Notes: generated by a model not told the origin, from the sequence alone. Positions 26,344 to 33,720 are shown, counted from the first letter of the stretch. The stretch: 64,000 nucleotides of DNA from Gracilibacillus massiliensis (GCF_001458115.1 NZ_CZRP01000013.1:248001-312000), one strand, 5' to 3'. Translations and numbers: made by a program.

Positions 26344-26530
26344 ACAAAGTATACTTTTAACTTTCAAAGAAAAAATTAAATTAATAAAAGAAAATATAAT
26401 AAATAATAACAGCTAAAAGATAGAATTTGGTGTTGATCTTTATAGAAACTATAGAATGCCTAATTATATGAAAGTTCCAAACTGGATGTCTAAAAAAACT
26501 AACATCCCATTGGAATAATGTATTAAAAAA

Positions 26531-27031
26531 CTAACTCCACTTTTCTCCAATTTTATGACTTAGTAGAAATAGTGGCAGAAGGAAGACCATAGTAGCTATT
26601 CCACCAAAAACTGAATTCCATGATAATAAATCAGTATTGTGAAAGTGATAGAAAAACAAACTATAATAAGGAATGATCAATAATAATGATGTTAGGACAC
26701 CTGGAACATAGCACCGTAAATACAATGCCTGTAATGGGTGGGTAAAAATGTTTAAAGCAAAAAGTAAATTTACTCCTAAAAACAAATGGTAATGTTGAGT
26801 CATTATGGTTATCAAAATCAATACGGAGACAAAAAAAGAAAACACACCAACTACGACAGCAAACTGTGCAGACGTAATATCACTATAGACATTAAGTTTA
26901 TTTTGTAGAAACGAAGGAATCTTATCACGAATCCGAGGATATGTGTTACTAATCCATTTTTCAACCGTAATAATTTCTTCCAGGTTATGAAGCATAAATA
27001 TGATTAAAAAAGACAAAATCCATACATCCAT
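26531..27031 (-). CDS. HXXEE-domain membrane protein
   Basis: This 166-aa protein begins in a membrane segment with FMLHNLEEIITVEKW, the HxxEE motif of the HXXEE family. Four to five further hydrophobic segments follow, with NIFTHPLQALYLRCYVPGV between them. The conserved His/Glu pair in the membrane suggests a metal site; the function is unknown. The ATG at 27031 follows GAGGGGAG and is preferred to 27061. The next gene upstream is another small membrane protein. Confidence 0.75.
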   Translation of the reverse strand: MDVWILSFLIIFMLHNLEEIITVEKWISNTYPRIRDKIPSFLQNKLNVYSDITSAQFAVVVGVFSFFVSVLILITIMTQHYHLFLGVNLLFALNIFTHPLQALYLRCYVPGVLTSLLLIIPYYSLFFYHFHNTDLLSWNSVFGGIATMVFLLPLFLLSHKIGEKWS

Positions 27032-27110
27032 ATTCAATCTTTCTCCCCTCAATTCTTTCATTACATCAACTTGAATAAATTTAATACCGTGATAAATATA
27101 TCTTTCAATT

Positions 27111-27500
27111 CTAAGAAAGGACTATTAATAAGCATAGGAGAAAAGCTGCAGTCGATATTGGTGTCATTACATACCGTTCTTTTTTACTTGGGGATATCAA
27201 ATTTGCTAACGTATTTAAACCGAGAAAAACAGTTATAACCCACATTAATAGATTAGTAGATAGAAATGCAAAGCTGGTAAAAACTTCAGCGTGTTGCAAA
27301 ACCACCAAACCCATAAACAAAAGAATCAGAGCATTACATACACTTACTACACGAAGTTTATGAGGTAGTATTTTATACGACCCTCCCAATGCAAATTCTC
27401 CCAAGGGATAACCAAGAGCTAAGAGAACCTGAAAGATAGCGGTAATAACACATATCAGACTAAAAATAACAGCAGCAACGACAACTAAATTAACTTCCAT
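27111..27500 (-). CDS. small four-TM membrane protein
   Basis: This 129-aa protein has four hydrophobic segments and a conserved-looking loop (LGYPLGEFALGGSYKILPHKLR) after the first. It resembles widespread unnamed membrane proteins in Bacillus. I do not recognise a functional family. An AGGAGGTG site before the ATG and a tight position 15 bp downstream of a GNAT gene support translation. Confidence 0.7.
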   Translation of the reverse strand: MEVNLVVVAAVIFSLICVITAIFQVLLALGYPLGEFALGGSYKILPHKLRVVSVCNALILLFMGLVVLQHAEVFTSFAFLSTNLLMWVITVFLGLNTLANLISPSKKERYVMTPISTAAFLLCLLIVLS

Positions 27501-27515
27501 ATATCACCTCCTTAT

Positions 27516-28031
27516 TTAATCATTCCATTCTTCTTTTAAAACCGCATAAAAATACTCACCCCACCATTCATCACCGTGAGGAATACATTTTTTGAAATAA
27601 CCTTCTCTTCTCATCCCAATCTTCTCCATCACCCGGTAAGACGCTACATTCTCAGGTTGACAGGTAGCGATAATTCTGTGCAAGTTTAATTGATTAAAAC
27701 CATATTCTAATACTGCCTTTGCAGCTTCAGTAGCATACCCTCTGTTATAATACTTTGGATGAAACACCCATCCAATTTCATAAGTGTGTTCTCCAAACCA
27801 CTTATGAAAAACAATATGCCCAATCAGCGTATTTTCATCTTTTTTTATCACAGGAAATTTTTCGGCATAATCTCCACTGTTATGCTCTACAAATTCCTTG
27901 GCTGCTTCTTCATCAAATATACCCTCTGGAATGTATTTCATAACCTTTCTATCTGATGTATATTCATATACAAAATTCCAATCTTTAGGTTCAAATTTTC
28001 GTATTAGTAATCTATTTGTTTCAATAATCAC
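27516..28031 (-). CDS. GNAT acetyltransferase, RimJ/RimL type
   Basis: This 171-aa N-acetyltransferase starts ETNRLLIRKFEPKDW. It has the acetyl-CoA loop in KYYNRGYATEAAKAVLEYGF and the end block EKIGMRREGYFKKC followed by GEYFYAVLKEEW. The acceptor is unknown. It is intact, and its start lies 14 bp past the lipoprotein gene. One of the GNATs that dominate this region. Confidence 0.88.
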   Translation of the reverse strand: MIIETNRLLIRKFEPKDWNFVYEYTSDRKVMKYIPEGIFDEEAAKEFVEHNSGDYAEKFPVIKKDENTLIGHIVFHKWFGEHTYEIGWVFHPKYYNRGYATEAAKAVLEYGFNQLNLHRIIATCQPENVASYRVMEKIGMRREGYFKKCIPHGDEWWGEYFYAVLKEEWND

Positions 28032-28045
28032 ACTATCTCCTCAAA

Positions 28046-28396
28046 TCATTTTATCTCTTCTACCTCTTGCGCTTTGGCTTGACCAGGATAAGACGTGTTG
28101 ATACCACCCTCAATCCAAACTTGCACATGATTACCCTTGTCAAAATTATCACCATTAACACCACTTAAATAAATAAGTGATATTCGTTCTTCATCTAATT
28201 CTTGTATAGTATTATTTTTTATTTCCTCAAATTTTTCAGAAGTAATGTCTTCAGCAACTAATATTCTATCTTCTTCGACTTCAAGTATATAACCTTCCAC
28301 TTCCGGATCAGAATCTGAAGAGGTTCCTTCATTTGAGCAACCTATGAGTATATTTAACATGACGATAATAGCACAACAGTAAAAAAAGAATCTCAT
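28046..28396 (-). CDS. DUF3221 lipoprotein
   Basis: This 116-aa lipoprotein has a signal segment ending NILIGCSNEG (lipobox LIGC). The mature part (EGYILEVEEDRILVAEDIT, then GNHVQVWIEGGINTSYPGQA) shows the DUF3221 pattern. The function is unknown. It probably forms an operon with the small membrane protein upstream and the GNAT downstream. Confidence 0.8.
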   Translation of the reverse strand: MRFFFYCCAIIVMLNILIGCSNEGTSSDSDPEVEGYILEVEEDRILVAEDITSEKFEEIKNNTIQELDEERISLIYLSGVNGDNFDKGNHVQVWIEGGINTSYPGQAKAQEVEEIK

Positions 28397-28414
28397 TAAA
28401 CACTGCCTCCCAGA

Positions 28415-28606
28415 TTACTGAAAATAACTAAAACTTAACCCTAAGTAAATTAAGCCAGTAGCAGTAATAAAGCCAATAAATAATAAACCTTTATTACGTT
28501 TTGACCAATTTTTCATCCAACCCCATCTTTTTTGATCATGATCCAACCAAAAATAATCCACTAAGACCGCTAAGACAATGATGATGATGGCTGCAAAAGT
28601 ACTCAA
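28415..28606 (-). CDS. small two-TM protein
   Basis: This 63-aa protein has two membrane segments (FAAIIIIVLAVLVDYFWL and LLFIGFITATGLIYLGLSF) around a basic Trp-rich loop (HDQKRWGWMKNWSKRNKG). No family is recognised. An AGGAGG-like site precedes the start, and the lipoprotein gene follows after 18 bp. Confidence 0.65.
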   Translation of the reverse strand: MSTFAAIIIIVLAVLVDYFWLDHDQKRWGWMKNWSKRNKGLLFIGFITATGLIYLGLSFSYFQ

Positions 28607-28715
28607 CGAAACTCCTCCTTTAGATATAGTTCAACTTTTAAATCAAATTTTTTTAAGTATATTTTAACATAAAATCCCATTAATTATATTTTAAGAGAAA
28701 GATTTCTATCTAAAA

Positions 28716-28756
28716 TAAAAAGGAACGAATCGACAATGCGATTAGTCCCTTTTTTA
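28716..28756. terminator. bidirectional terminator-like hairpin
   Basis: An imperfect stem (AAAAAGGAACGAATCG at 28717-28732 with 28739-28755) has A-run and T-run flanks, so it could work on either strand. It lies downstream of comK and of the adjoining repeat. Confidence 0.6.
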
Positions 28757-28769
28757 GATTACAATCATG

Positions 28770-28868
28770 GTATAAGCGTCCATAATATCCTTAATAAAAA
28801 GTTCAAGCTATAGCAAGGAGGATAAGCAAAGGATAAACAGACGCTAACTTCCTAAAAAGTTCCGCTAT
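28770..28868 (-). repeat. imperfect palindromic repeat element after comK
   Basis: Read on the minus strand it begins AAAGTGATAGCGGAAC, continues AGGAAGTTAGCGTC, TATAGCTTG and AAGGATATT, and ends TGGACGCTTATACCATG. The arms AGCGTC...TATCCTT and AAGGATA...GACGCT pair. Order and spacing match the element inside the gerP operon at 7756-7858. The element begins within about ten bases of the comK stop codon. Confidence 0.6.
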
Positions 28869-28872
28869 CACT

Positions 28873-29406
28873 TTATCGGTGCTTTTTATGCCATTTCGCT
28901 TCTGTTACATATTGTGATGCTTCTAAAATGTGCTCCATTTTATTGCTAAGTAAGTAACGATATTGTGCCGTTCGATATAATTGATTAATCATTGTTGCAT
29001 AGGAGATCTCTAATATCAAATCACGACCATTTTTGAAAACGACACGCGTCAAGTGACTATCTAACTTTTCCACTTCTAATACATGAGAATGTGCGATCCA
29101 CGTACATGCTTTTCTTAAAGGTGATTCCACAGGAAAAAAATACATGCCGCTTAACCGATCAATAGCTATTGGTGGTTTATGCGTAATCCCGCTGAGCATT
29201 CGAGCCCCTTCGATTAGACCTCTTAAGCTAATACCAAATTCTTTACAGGTAGTGTCCATCACCTTTTGGGCACTCCAAGTTGTTTCATAATCATCCGCTT
29301 CCTCATATTCAATAATTCTCGTAAAAAAATCTCCTTTAACCTCTGCCCCAACTACAGCCAATGTCTTCGGACTAATCTCACATACCTTTTCCAACACTTT
29401 TACCAT
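28873..29406 (-). CDS. comK: competence transcription factor ComK
   Basis: This 177-aa protein has the ComK core: GITHKPPIAIDRLSGMYFFP, then CTWIAHSHVLEVEK, VVFKNGRDLILEISYATMIN and QLYRTAQYRYLL. B. subtilis ComK (192 aa) is the master activator of DNA uptake genes and binds paired A/T boxes. The ATG has AGGAGGAATG upstream. The C-terminal tail differs from B. subtilis and is shorter. No clear K-box pair was found upstream by eye. Its location near the yhj genes matches B. subtilis gene order. Confidence 0.92.
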   Translation of the reverse strand: MVKVLEKVCEISPKTLAVVGAEVKGDFFTRIIEYEEADDYETTWSAQKVMDTTCKEFGISLRGLIEGARMLSGITHKPPIAIDRLSGMYFFPVESPLRKACTWIAHSHVLEVEKLDSHLTRVVFKNGRDLILEISYATMINQLYRTAQYRYLLSNKMEHILEASQYVTEAKWHKKHR

Positions 29407-29599
29407 TTCACATTCCTCCTAATAAAGTATTCCACTTAAATGTAGCAAGTTTTGATAAAAATGGATATAAAATGGAATGAAATCGCTTGAATTTTGTGAT
29501 TTTCCTATCAATTTGAGCAATGTTTGATATAATTTTCTTATAAGAGCTAACTGAGATGGCTTTTTAGCTAAAATTTGATCAAAAGGGTGGTGAGGAAAT

Positions 29600-30052
29600 T
29601 TGTGGTTTAAAAAGAAAGCAAAAGAAGCAAAAATATTCCCGGTAAGAGACGTATCGTTTGAAGAAATACAATCTGCTATACATCAATACAGTCAAGACTT
29701 ACCACCGAACATTCCGCTTAAGATCCTGGTAAAAGACGATTTATCATTAGATTACACATTGCTTGCCCCGATTTTAAAAGCAAACCCTGAAAAAACATAC
29801 TATATGTCAAAAGAAACCTATGATTTATTTGAGGAAAAGGATAAACATATCGCCTACGCACTAGATACTGTTCAACGAGCGGTTGATAACTATATTGCGC
29901 AAAAGAAAGAACTACCCATTATTGATTACGATCCATATCGCAAGGTCAGTTTTCACAAGTTAGAACAATTAAAATTAATCGATAAACGACCTGAAATGGA
30001 TTTTTATATTACGGATGAAGAGCAATTAGTGACAACCATCAAGCCAAAATAA
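29600..30052 (+). CDS. conserved Bacillaceae protein (DUF3939-like)
   Basis: This 150-aa soluble protein starts with a basic MWFKKKAKEAKIFPVRDVSF. It then has ILKANPEKTYYMSKETYDLF, a helix VQRAVDNYIAQKKELPIIDY and the end MDFYITDEEQLVTT. The pattern resembles DUF3939 proteins, of unknown function. It is divergent from comK. The start codon at 29600 may be TTG with AAAGGGTGGTGAGG upstream. Confidence 0.7.
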   Translation: MWFKKKAKEAKIFPVRDVSFEEIQSAIHQYSQDLPPNIPLKILVKDDLSLDYTLLAPILKANPEKTYYMSKETYDLFEEKDKHIAYALDTVQRAVDNYIAQKKELPIIDYDPYRKVSFHKLEQLKLIDKRPEMDFYITDEEQLVTTIKPK

Positions 30053-30149
30053 TAGGTGATCTTATTTCTCAGGTATAGCCTCAAGAATTGTAGTAGCGAG
30101 GGCTTACAGTATACGATGGAGAAAAATAAATTTGATTAAAACTATCATT

Positions 30150-30224
30150 TCACCTATTTTTTAAAGTAATAACTAAAGAAATGAGTGAAATTACAATAGC
30201 TAATACAGAGAGAACAAAGAACAA
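30150..30224 (-). CDS. possible 24-aa membrane peptide (start uncertain)
   Basis: A short minus-strand frame reads LFFVLSVLAIVISLISLVI followed by TLKNR, a single membrane segment with a basic tail, as in type I toxin peptides. The only start in frame is a TTG without a good ribosome site. An ATG 15 bases upstream lies in another frame, so the N-terminus may be broken. It lies opposite and upstream of a small-RNA-like gene. Speculative. Confidence 0.25.
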   Translation of the reverse strand: MFFVLSVLAIVISLISLVITLKNR

Positions 30225-30255
30225 TGGTCCATATGGTCATCTAATCACATCTTTC

Positions 30256-30284
30256 TTGTTGTTTTTGCATATTTCATTTATAAT
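30256..30284 (+). promoter_or_regulatory. sigma-A type promoter of a putative small RNA
   Basis: TTGTTG (30256-30261), a 17-base spacer and TATAAT (30279-30284). The predicted start is near 30291. Confidence 0.6.
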
Positions 30285-30290
30285 GAAAGT

Positions 30291-30374
30291 ATAATATGGA
30301 GTATGCAAAGGGAGAAAATCCCCCTTGCGTGTTTGAAGCATGAGGCTATCGCTTGGCAGAGCGATGGTCTTTTT
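30291..30374 (+). ncRNA. putative small RNA (about 80 nt) with its own terminator
   Basis: After the promoter at 30256-30284 the transcript would form a hairpin (GCAAAGGG with CCCCTTGC, about 30305-30327). It would end at a terminator whose stem ATCGCT/AGCGAT (30348-30353 with 30360-30365) extends by weaker pairs and is followed by GGTCTTTTTTC. No coding frame fits. It is separate from the T-box leader, which has its own promoter. Possible antisense RNA to the leader of the membrane-peptide frame at 30150-30224. Confidence 0.5.
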
Positions 30375-30425
30375 TCTTGTTGTTCAACAAATATATAGAA
30401 ATGCTATTCTCTTTTATCACAGAAA

Positions 30426-30454
30426 TTGACATACCTCCCAAGATGTGATATTTT
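30426..30454 (+). promoter_or_regulatory. sigma-A promoter of the T-box leader
   Basis: A perfect TTGACA (30426-30431), 17 bases, then TATTTT (30449-30454). The start is expected near 30461, just before stem I of the T-box. Confidence 0.65.
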
Positions 30455-30460
30455 TCTAAT

Positions 30461-30728
30461 AATTCAATTACATTCAAGCTATGATTGGAAATAGTAAAAG
30501 GATAGTAAACTTAAGCAGAGAGCCAATGGTTGGTGGGAATTGGCAGTTATTATCCTTTGAACTTGTCCAAGAGCTACTTCCTGAAAACTGAAGTAAGGGA
30601 GATCGGTCTCCACCGTTATCAGGATAGGTAGTGTTGGCTACTGAAAAAGCTGGATTAGCAATAATCAATTAGAGTGGTACCGCGAGTAAACCTCGCCTCT
30701 ATATCTTATATAGAGGCGAGGTTTTTTT
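30461..30728 (+). promoter_or_regulatory. T-box riboswitch leader, probably leucine-specific
   Basis: A full T-box is visible. Stem I has K-turn-like bases, AGTA (30493-30496) and a helix AAAGGATA/TATCCTTT (30497-30504 with 30551-30558). It also has AGAGAG (30517-30522) and GGTTGGTG. The T-box motif is AGTGGTACCGCG (30673-30684). The terminator is CCTCGCCTCTA with its complement and seven T residues (30691-30727). After GAA (30559-30561) the specifier loop reads CTTG: CUU followed by purine gives Leu, and the one-base-shifted UUG is also Leu. An uncharged tRNA would stabilise the antiterminator and switch on the downstream methyltransferase gene. Confidence 0.88.
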
Positions 30729-30752
30729 ATATTTATTAAGAGGAGGATATCT

Positions 30753-31571
30753 ATGGAAAAGGCAAAAAGCAGAGCTAAGTTGAATGATTCATCTGTAATT
30801 GATACACGTTCCTTAACATGGTCACACAGGAGGCTAGCAGAGCTACTAAAACCCGGAATGACTGTATTAGATGTTGGCTGTGGCACTGGTGCAATCACTT
30901 CAGGAATAGCAGAAGCAGTCGGACCCACCGGAAAAGTCATTGGAATAGACAATGATATAGACTTAATCACAAAAGCACGTCAGCGTTATCAAGATATACC
31001 TTCACTTTCATTTGAAACAGCAGACATCTATGACCTTCCTTATGAAAATCAATTTGACATCGTAACCTCAGCAAGAGTATTACAATGGCTAGCTCACCCA
31101 GAAAAAGCTTTGGAGAACCTTATTAGAAGTGCCAAACAGGGTGGTAAAGTCATTGTATTAGACTACAACCATGAGAAAATCTACTGGCAACCAGAAGTGC
31201 CTGCATCTATGCACTATTTTTATGAGAAGTTCTTACAATGGCGAGCCGATGCCGCAATGAATAACGCAATAGCAGATCATTTAGCAGCTATGTTTGAAAA
31301 AAGTGGCCTAACGCAAATTCACATTTCCCCTCAGCATGAAGAAGTACAACGAAATGAGGAAGGATTTGAGTCAGCTACATCGATCTGGTCTGGAGTTGTA
31401 TCGACCAAGGGGGCACAAATGATAGCTGATGGCATTATCGATAAAAAATCTATAGAGGTAGCATCGATGGAGTATCAAAAATGGAGAGAAGAAAAAGCAG
31501 AGAAACAACAGATGTATTTGTTGGCAGTCGAAGGGTTGAACTACCCCCACCTACAAGCTAAAGCTTGTTGA
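30753..31571 (+). CDS. class I SAM-dependent methyltransferase under T-box control, with replaced C-terminus
   Basis: This 272-aa methyltransferase has SAM motif I VLDVGCGTGAIT, motif II IGIDNDIDLI, ADIYDLPYENQFDIV and VLQWLAHPEKAL, the UbiE-type small-molecule layout. AGGAGGATATCT precedes the ATG. The substrate is unknown. The last residues (LNYPHLQAKAC) are encoded by the right end of the IS605-type element, so the native end is lost and a few residues are foreign. The T-box upstream ties expression to amino-acid starvation, probably for leucine. Confidence 0.88.
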   Translation: MEKAKSRAKLNDSSVIDTRSLTWSHRRLAELLKPGMTVLDVGCGTGAITSGIAEAVGPTGKVIGIDNDIDLITKARQRYQDIPSLSFETADIYDLPYENQFDIVTSARVLQWLAHPEKALENLIRSAKQGGKVIVLDYNHEKIYWQPEVPASMHYFYEKFLQWRADAAMNNAIADHLAAMFEKSGLTQIHISPQHEEVQRNEEGFESATSIWSGVVSTKGAQMIADGIIDKKSIEVASMEYQKWREEKAEKQQMYLLAVEGLNYPHLQAKAC

Positions 31572-31700
31572 GGAAGGGGATTCCTGGGTCATAGAACCTA
31601 ACGGCTCTAAGTTTATCAGGCTATCCCCGTCGCACCGACGGTTGAAAGGTGCATACCTTCTTCGAGAATATTAACAGCTGCGTTGATGTCTCTATCATGA
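31541..31700 (-). ncRNA. predicted omega RNA of TnpB
   Basis: TnpB proteins use an RNA made from the 3' end of tnpB and the right end of the element, with the flank as guide. Here that RNA would end with the hairpin at 31543-31580. Its guide would begin just beyond about 31540 and run antisense into the methyltransferase codons for MYLLAVEG. Boundaries are approximate and inferred from the known mechanism. Confidence 0.45.
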
Positions 31701-32746
31701 TTAGTTTGACAAGTCGGACATGTCCAAACTCGAATAGAAGTATCCTTGGTTATCGAATGCTTCTGTTTACAAGAAGAACATATTTGCGTAGAAGGGAAAT
31801 GCTTCCCTACTTTTACAAGTTCTTTGCCATACCAATCACATTTATAAGCTAACATCGTAGCGAATTCACTCCAGGAAGCATCCTGGATAGATTTGCTATA
31901 TGATTTATCCTTTAACATATCAGAAACAGATAAGCTCTCGATGGCAATGACATCATACTGTTGGACTAGTTCAGAAGATAGTTTATGTTGAAAGTCTTTT
32001 CTTTTATTCACTACTTTCTCATGAATAGCAGCTATTTTTTTCTTTTGTTTGTGCCAATTATTCGAAAACTTTTGTTTTCGAGAAAGAGAACGTTGAGCTT
32101 TAGCCAACTTTTTCTCTAAAGATTGAAAATAACGTTCGTTGTTGATTTTGTTGCCATTTGAATCGATAACGAAATGTGTTAACCCCATATCCAAACCGAT
32201 GGTTTGGTTGGTTTTATCTCTTTTTTCAACCTCTTCTTTTACATTAATAGATACAAAATACTTACCTGCTGCATTTTGACGTACTACTACGCGTTTAATC
32301 ACCGCACTATCCGGGATAGGGCGACTGTTAGCGTATCGAATCCATCCTACTTTTGGTAACTTAATATATGTTTCTGTCACTTTGATATTGCCATTCACGG
32401 ACTTGGTGGTATAGCTTTTCACCGGATGTTTGCGACTTTTAAATTGTGGGAATTTGTTTTGCTTCTTGAAAAACCGAACCATTGCATCGTTCAAATGCTC
32501 AATGCTTGCCTGCAAGCTGATGCTATCGACTAACTTCAACCAAACATAGTCTGTTTTCATGCTTTTTAGTTCATTCTTAAACGCATTCACTTGTAGTGTT
32601 TTTTGGTTTTCTTCCTCTCTATTTTTGATTTTTTCGAGAAAATGATTGAACACGAAACGTGAACAACCGAAAGACTGCACCATGAAGGCTTGTTGTTGTT
32701 TATTCGGAAAAATACGATATTGATAAGCTTTGTGTTGAACAGCCAT
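31616..32746 (-). CDS. tnpB: TnpB RNA-guided nuclease (IS200/IS605 family)
   Basis: This 376-aa TnpB appears complete. The N-terminal part starts HKAYQYRIFPNKQQ. The RuvC-like residues are Asp186 (TIGLDMGLTHF), Glu270 (VIAIESLSV) and Asp351/353 (NHDRDINAAVNI). A zinc ribbon has Cys323/326 (CSSC) and Cys343/346 (CPTC). TnpB cleaves DNA at sites matching the omega RNA guide next to a short motif and helps keep the element in place. GGAAGGAG lies before the start. All catalytic residues are present. Confidence 0.93.
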   Translation of the reverse strand: MAVQHKAYQYRIFPNKQQQAFMVQSFGCSRFVFNHFLEKIKNREEENQKTLQVNAFKNELKSMKTDYVWLKLVDSISLQASIEHLNDAMVRFFKKQNKFPQFKSRKHPVKSYTTKSVNGNIKVTETYIKLPKVGWIRYANSRPIPDSAVIKRVVVRQNAAGKYFVSINVKEEVEKRDKTNQTIGLDMGLTHFVIDSNGNKINNERYFQSLEKKLAKAQRSLSRKQKFSNNWHKQKKKIAAIHEKVVNKRKDFQHKLSSELVQQYDVIAIESLSVSDMLKDKSYSKSIQDASWSEFATMLAYKCDWYGKELVKVGKHFPSTQICSSCKQKHSITKDTSIRVWTCPTCQTNHDRDINAAVNILEEGMHLSTVGATGIA

Positions 32747-32808
32747 CGGTTGTTCACTCCTTCCGTTTTTATCTATCTTCTATTATACTAAAGAACAAGA
32801 GTTCGCAC

Positions 32809-32913
32809 AAAAGATAACATGAATATTTTCAAAAAAGGCGATTCATCTCCCACCTAAACGCTTCACGTTTTGAGGAAGGAGTCTTCTCGCCTAAGTTTGA
32901 TAAAAGATAACAT
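32809..32913 (-). repeat. mini-element with IS605-like hairpin between 12-bp direct repeats
   Basis: Exact repeats AAAAGATAACAT lie at 32809-32820 and 32902-32913. Between them is a hairpin (plus strand CTCCCACCTAAACG, then CGTTTTGAGGAAGGAG). It is a diverged relative of the right-end hairpin of the tnpB element (CCCCCACCTACAAG, then GTTGAGGAAGGGG). It looks like an end-only relic of another IS605-type element inserted in the phosphotransferase gene. Confidence 0.5.
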
Positions 32914-33102
32914 TTCTCTGTTTTTATCATCGATACCTAAAAACTTAGGCGCATAAGGGAAACCTTTTTTCTCTAAATGCCTTAATCACTTATGAATATT
33001 ATCACTTTCTGGCTTTAGTTCGCGTCGCACAGTATCACCTATGCGATAAACGGTGGAAACATTCCCTCCTGCTAACTTTTCTTCATATTCCTGATGTTTC
33101 AA
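32902..33102 (-). pseudogene. aminoglycoside phosphotransferase-family gene, N-terminal fragment
   Basis: From a TTG at 33102 (GGGGGGGTG upstream) the frame reads KLAGGNVSTVYRIGDTVRR, then a TGA at codon 39 (32986-32988). The same frame continues LRHLEKKGFPYAPKFLGIDD and ends at MLSF where the mini-element begins. This is the nucleotide-binding start of APH/ChoK-type kinases. The gene is broken twice: a stop codon and a truncation by mobile DNA. It would not yield a functional kinase. Confidence 0.75.
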
Positions 33103-33537
33103 TTGGATTCACACCCCCCCATTCACAAAATTTCCTTTTCAATTCCTTCCATAATCTCGTATGCGCCTTCTGACTTGTTGGAACATATTACTACCTTATG
33201 CTTGGTCACTTTATTTTACCAATGTATATGGATAGGTGCGCTTTTTGTAGAAATATAAATCTTGTTTAACAAGCTCTAATAAGGGGATTTTTTTTAAAAT
33301 TATCTATTAAAACTTGTTTTATTAATGTTGTGTACCATTTATATAAGTCATATTGTTAACAAAATCTTAAAATGAATCCCACTCCTCTTATTGGAGTTTC
33401 AGAAAATTAACTTTTATGTGAATAATTCACACGGTTGTTATTCATGAACAGCTTTAATTTTGAAACATATTTGAGGTAAATCCGTATGTAGATATAGATT
33501 ACCAATTTATGCATACAAGAAAGGAGAGATAGTGAAT
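33103..33537. other. intergenic stretch, mostly empty
   Basis: On the minus strand 33119-33210 a short open segment reads VTKHKVVICSNKSEGAYEIM and stops. It could be the end of a lost gene. Otherwise the DNA is AT-rich without hairpin terminators or repeats that I can recognise. Confidence 0.35.
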
Positions 33538-33720
33538 ATGGAAAATAGTGAATGCCTTAAATGCGGAGGAACTGAGTTCGCTGAAGGAACAGATTATATG
33601 CCTATTAAACCTAACAAAATGTCGTTAACTGGATCAAATAAAATATATACATTTTGTTTAAACTGTGGAGAAGTAGAGTCCATTCGAGTAGAAAATACGG
33701 CTATTTTCAAAAAAAAATGA
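33538..33720 (+). CDS. small zinc-ribbon protein
   Basis: This 60-aa protein has two CxxC pairs (CLKCGG near the start, CLNCGEVE near residue 43), a zinc ribbon. Related short Bacillus proteins are often labelled TFIIIB-like without evidence. AGGAG lies upstream; a GTG two codons earlier is the alternative start. The role is unknown, perhaps nucleic-acid or protein binding. Confidence 0.65.
   Translation: MENSECLKCGGTEFAEGTDYMPIKPNKMSLTGSNKIYTFCLNCGEVESIRVENTAIFKKK

Larger units (their letters stand above)
31541..32820 (-). mobile_element. IS200/IS605-type element carrying only tnpB
   Basis: The element contains tnpB and no TnpA transposase, so it would need TnpA in trans. The right end (minus-strand 3' side) is a hairpin, CCCC-CCT and CAAGCT pairing with AGCTTG and AGG-GGGG, at about 31543-31580. 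The left boundary is uncertain, near ATGTTATCTTTT at 32809-32820. Insertion converted the end of the methyltransferase gene. The other side borders a broken phosphotransferase gene, so the two flanks are not one original site. Confidence 0.7.

Noticed and set aside
29407-29600. ComK-binding K-boxes upstream of comK
   Set aside because: AT-rich runs exist, but no pair of AAAA-N5-TTTT boxes with correct spacing was found by eye.
30291-30374. Small RNA as part of the T-box leader
   Set aside because: A terminator lies between it and the T-box, and the T-box has its own TTGACA promoter at 30426.
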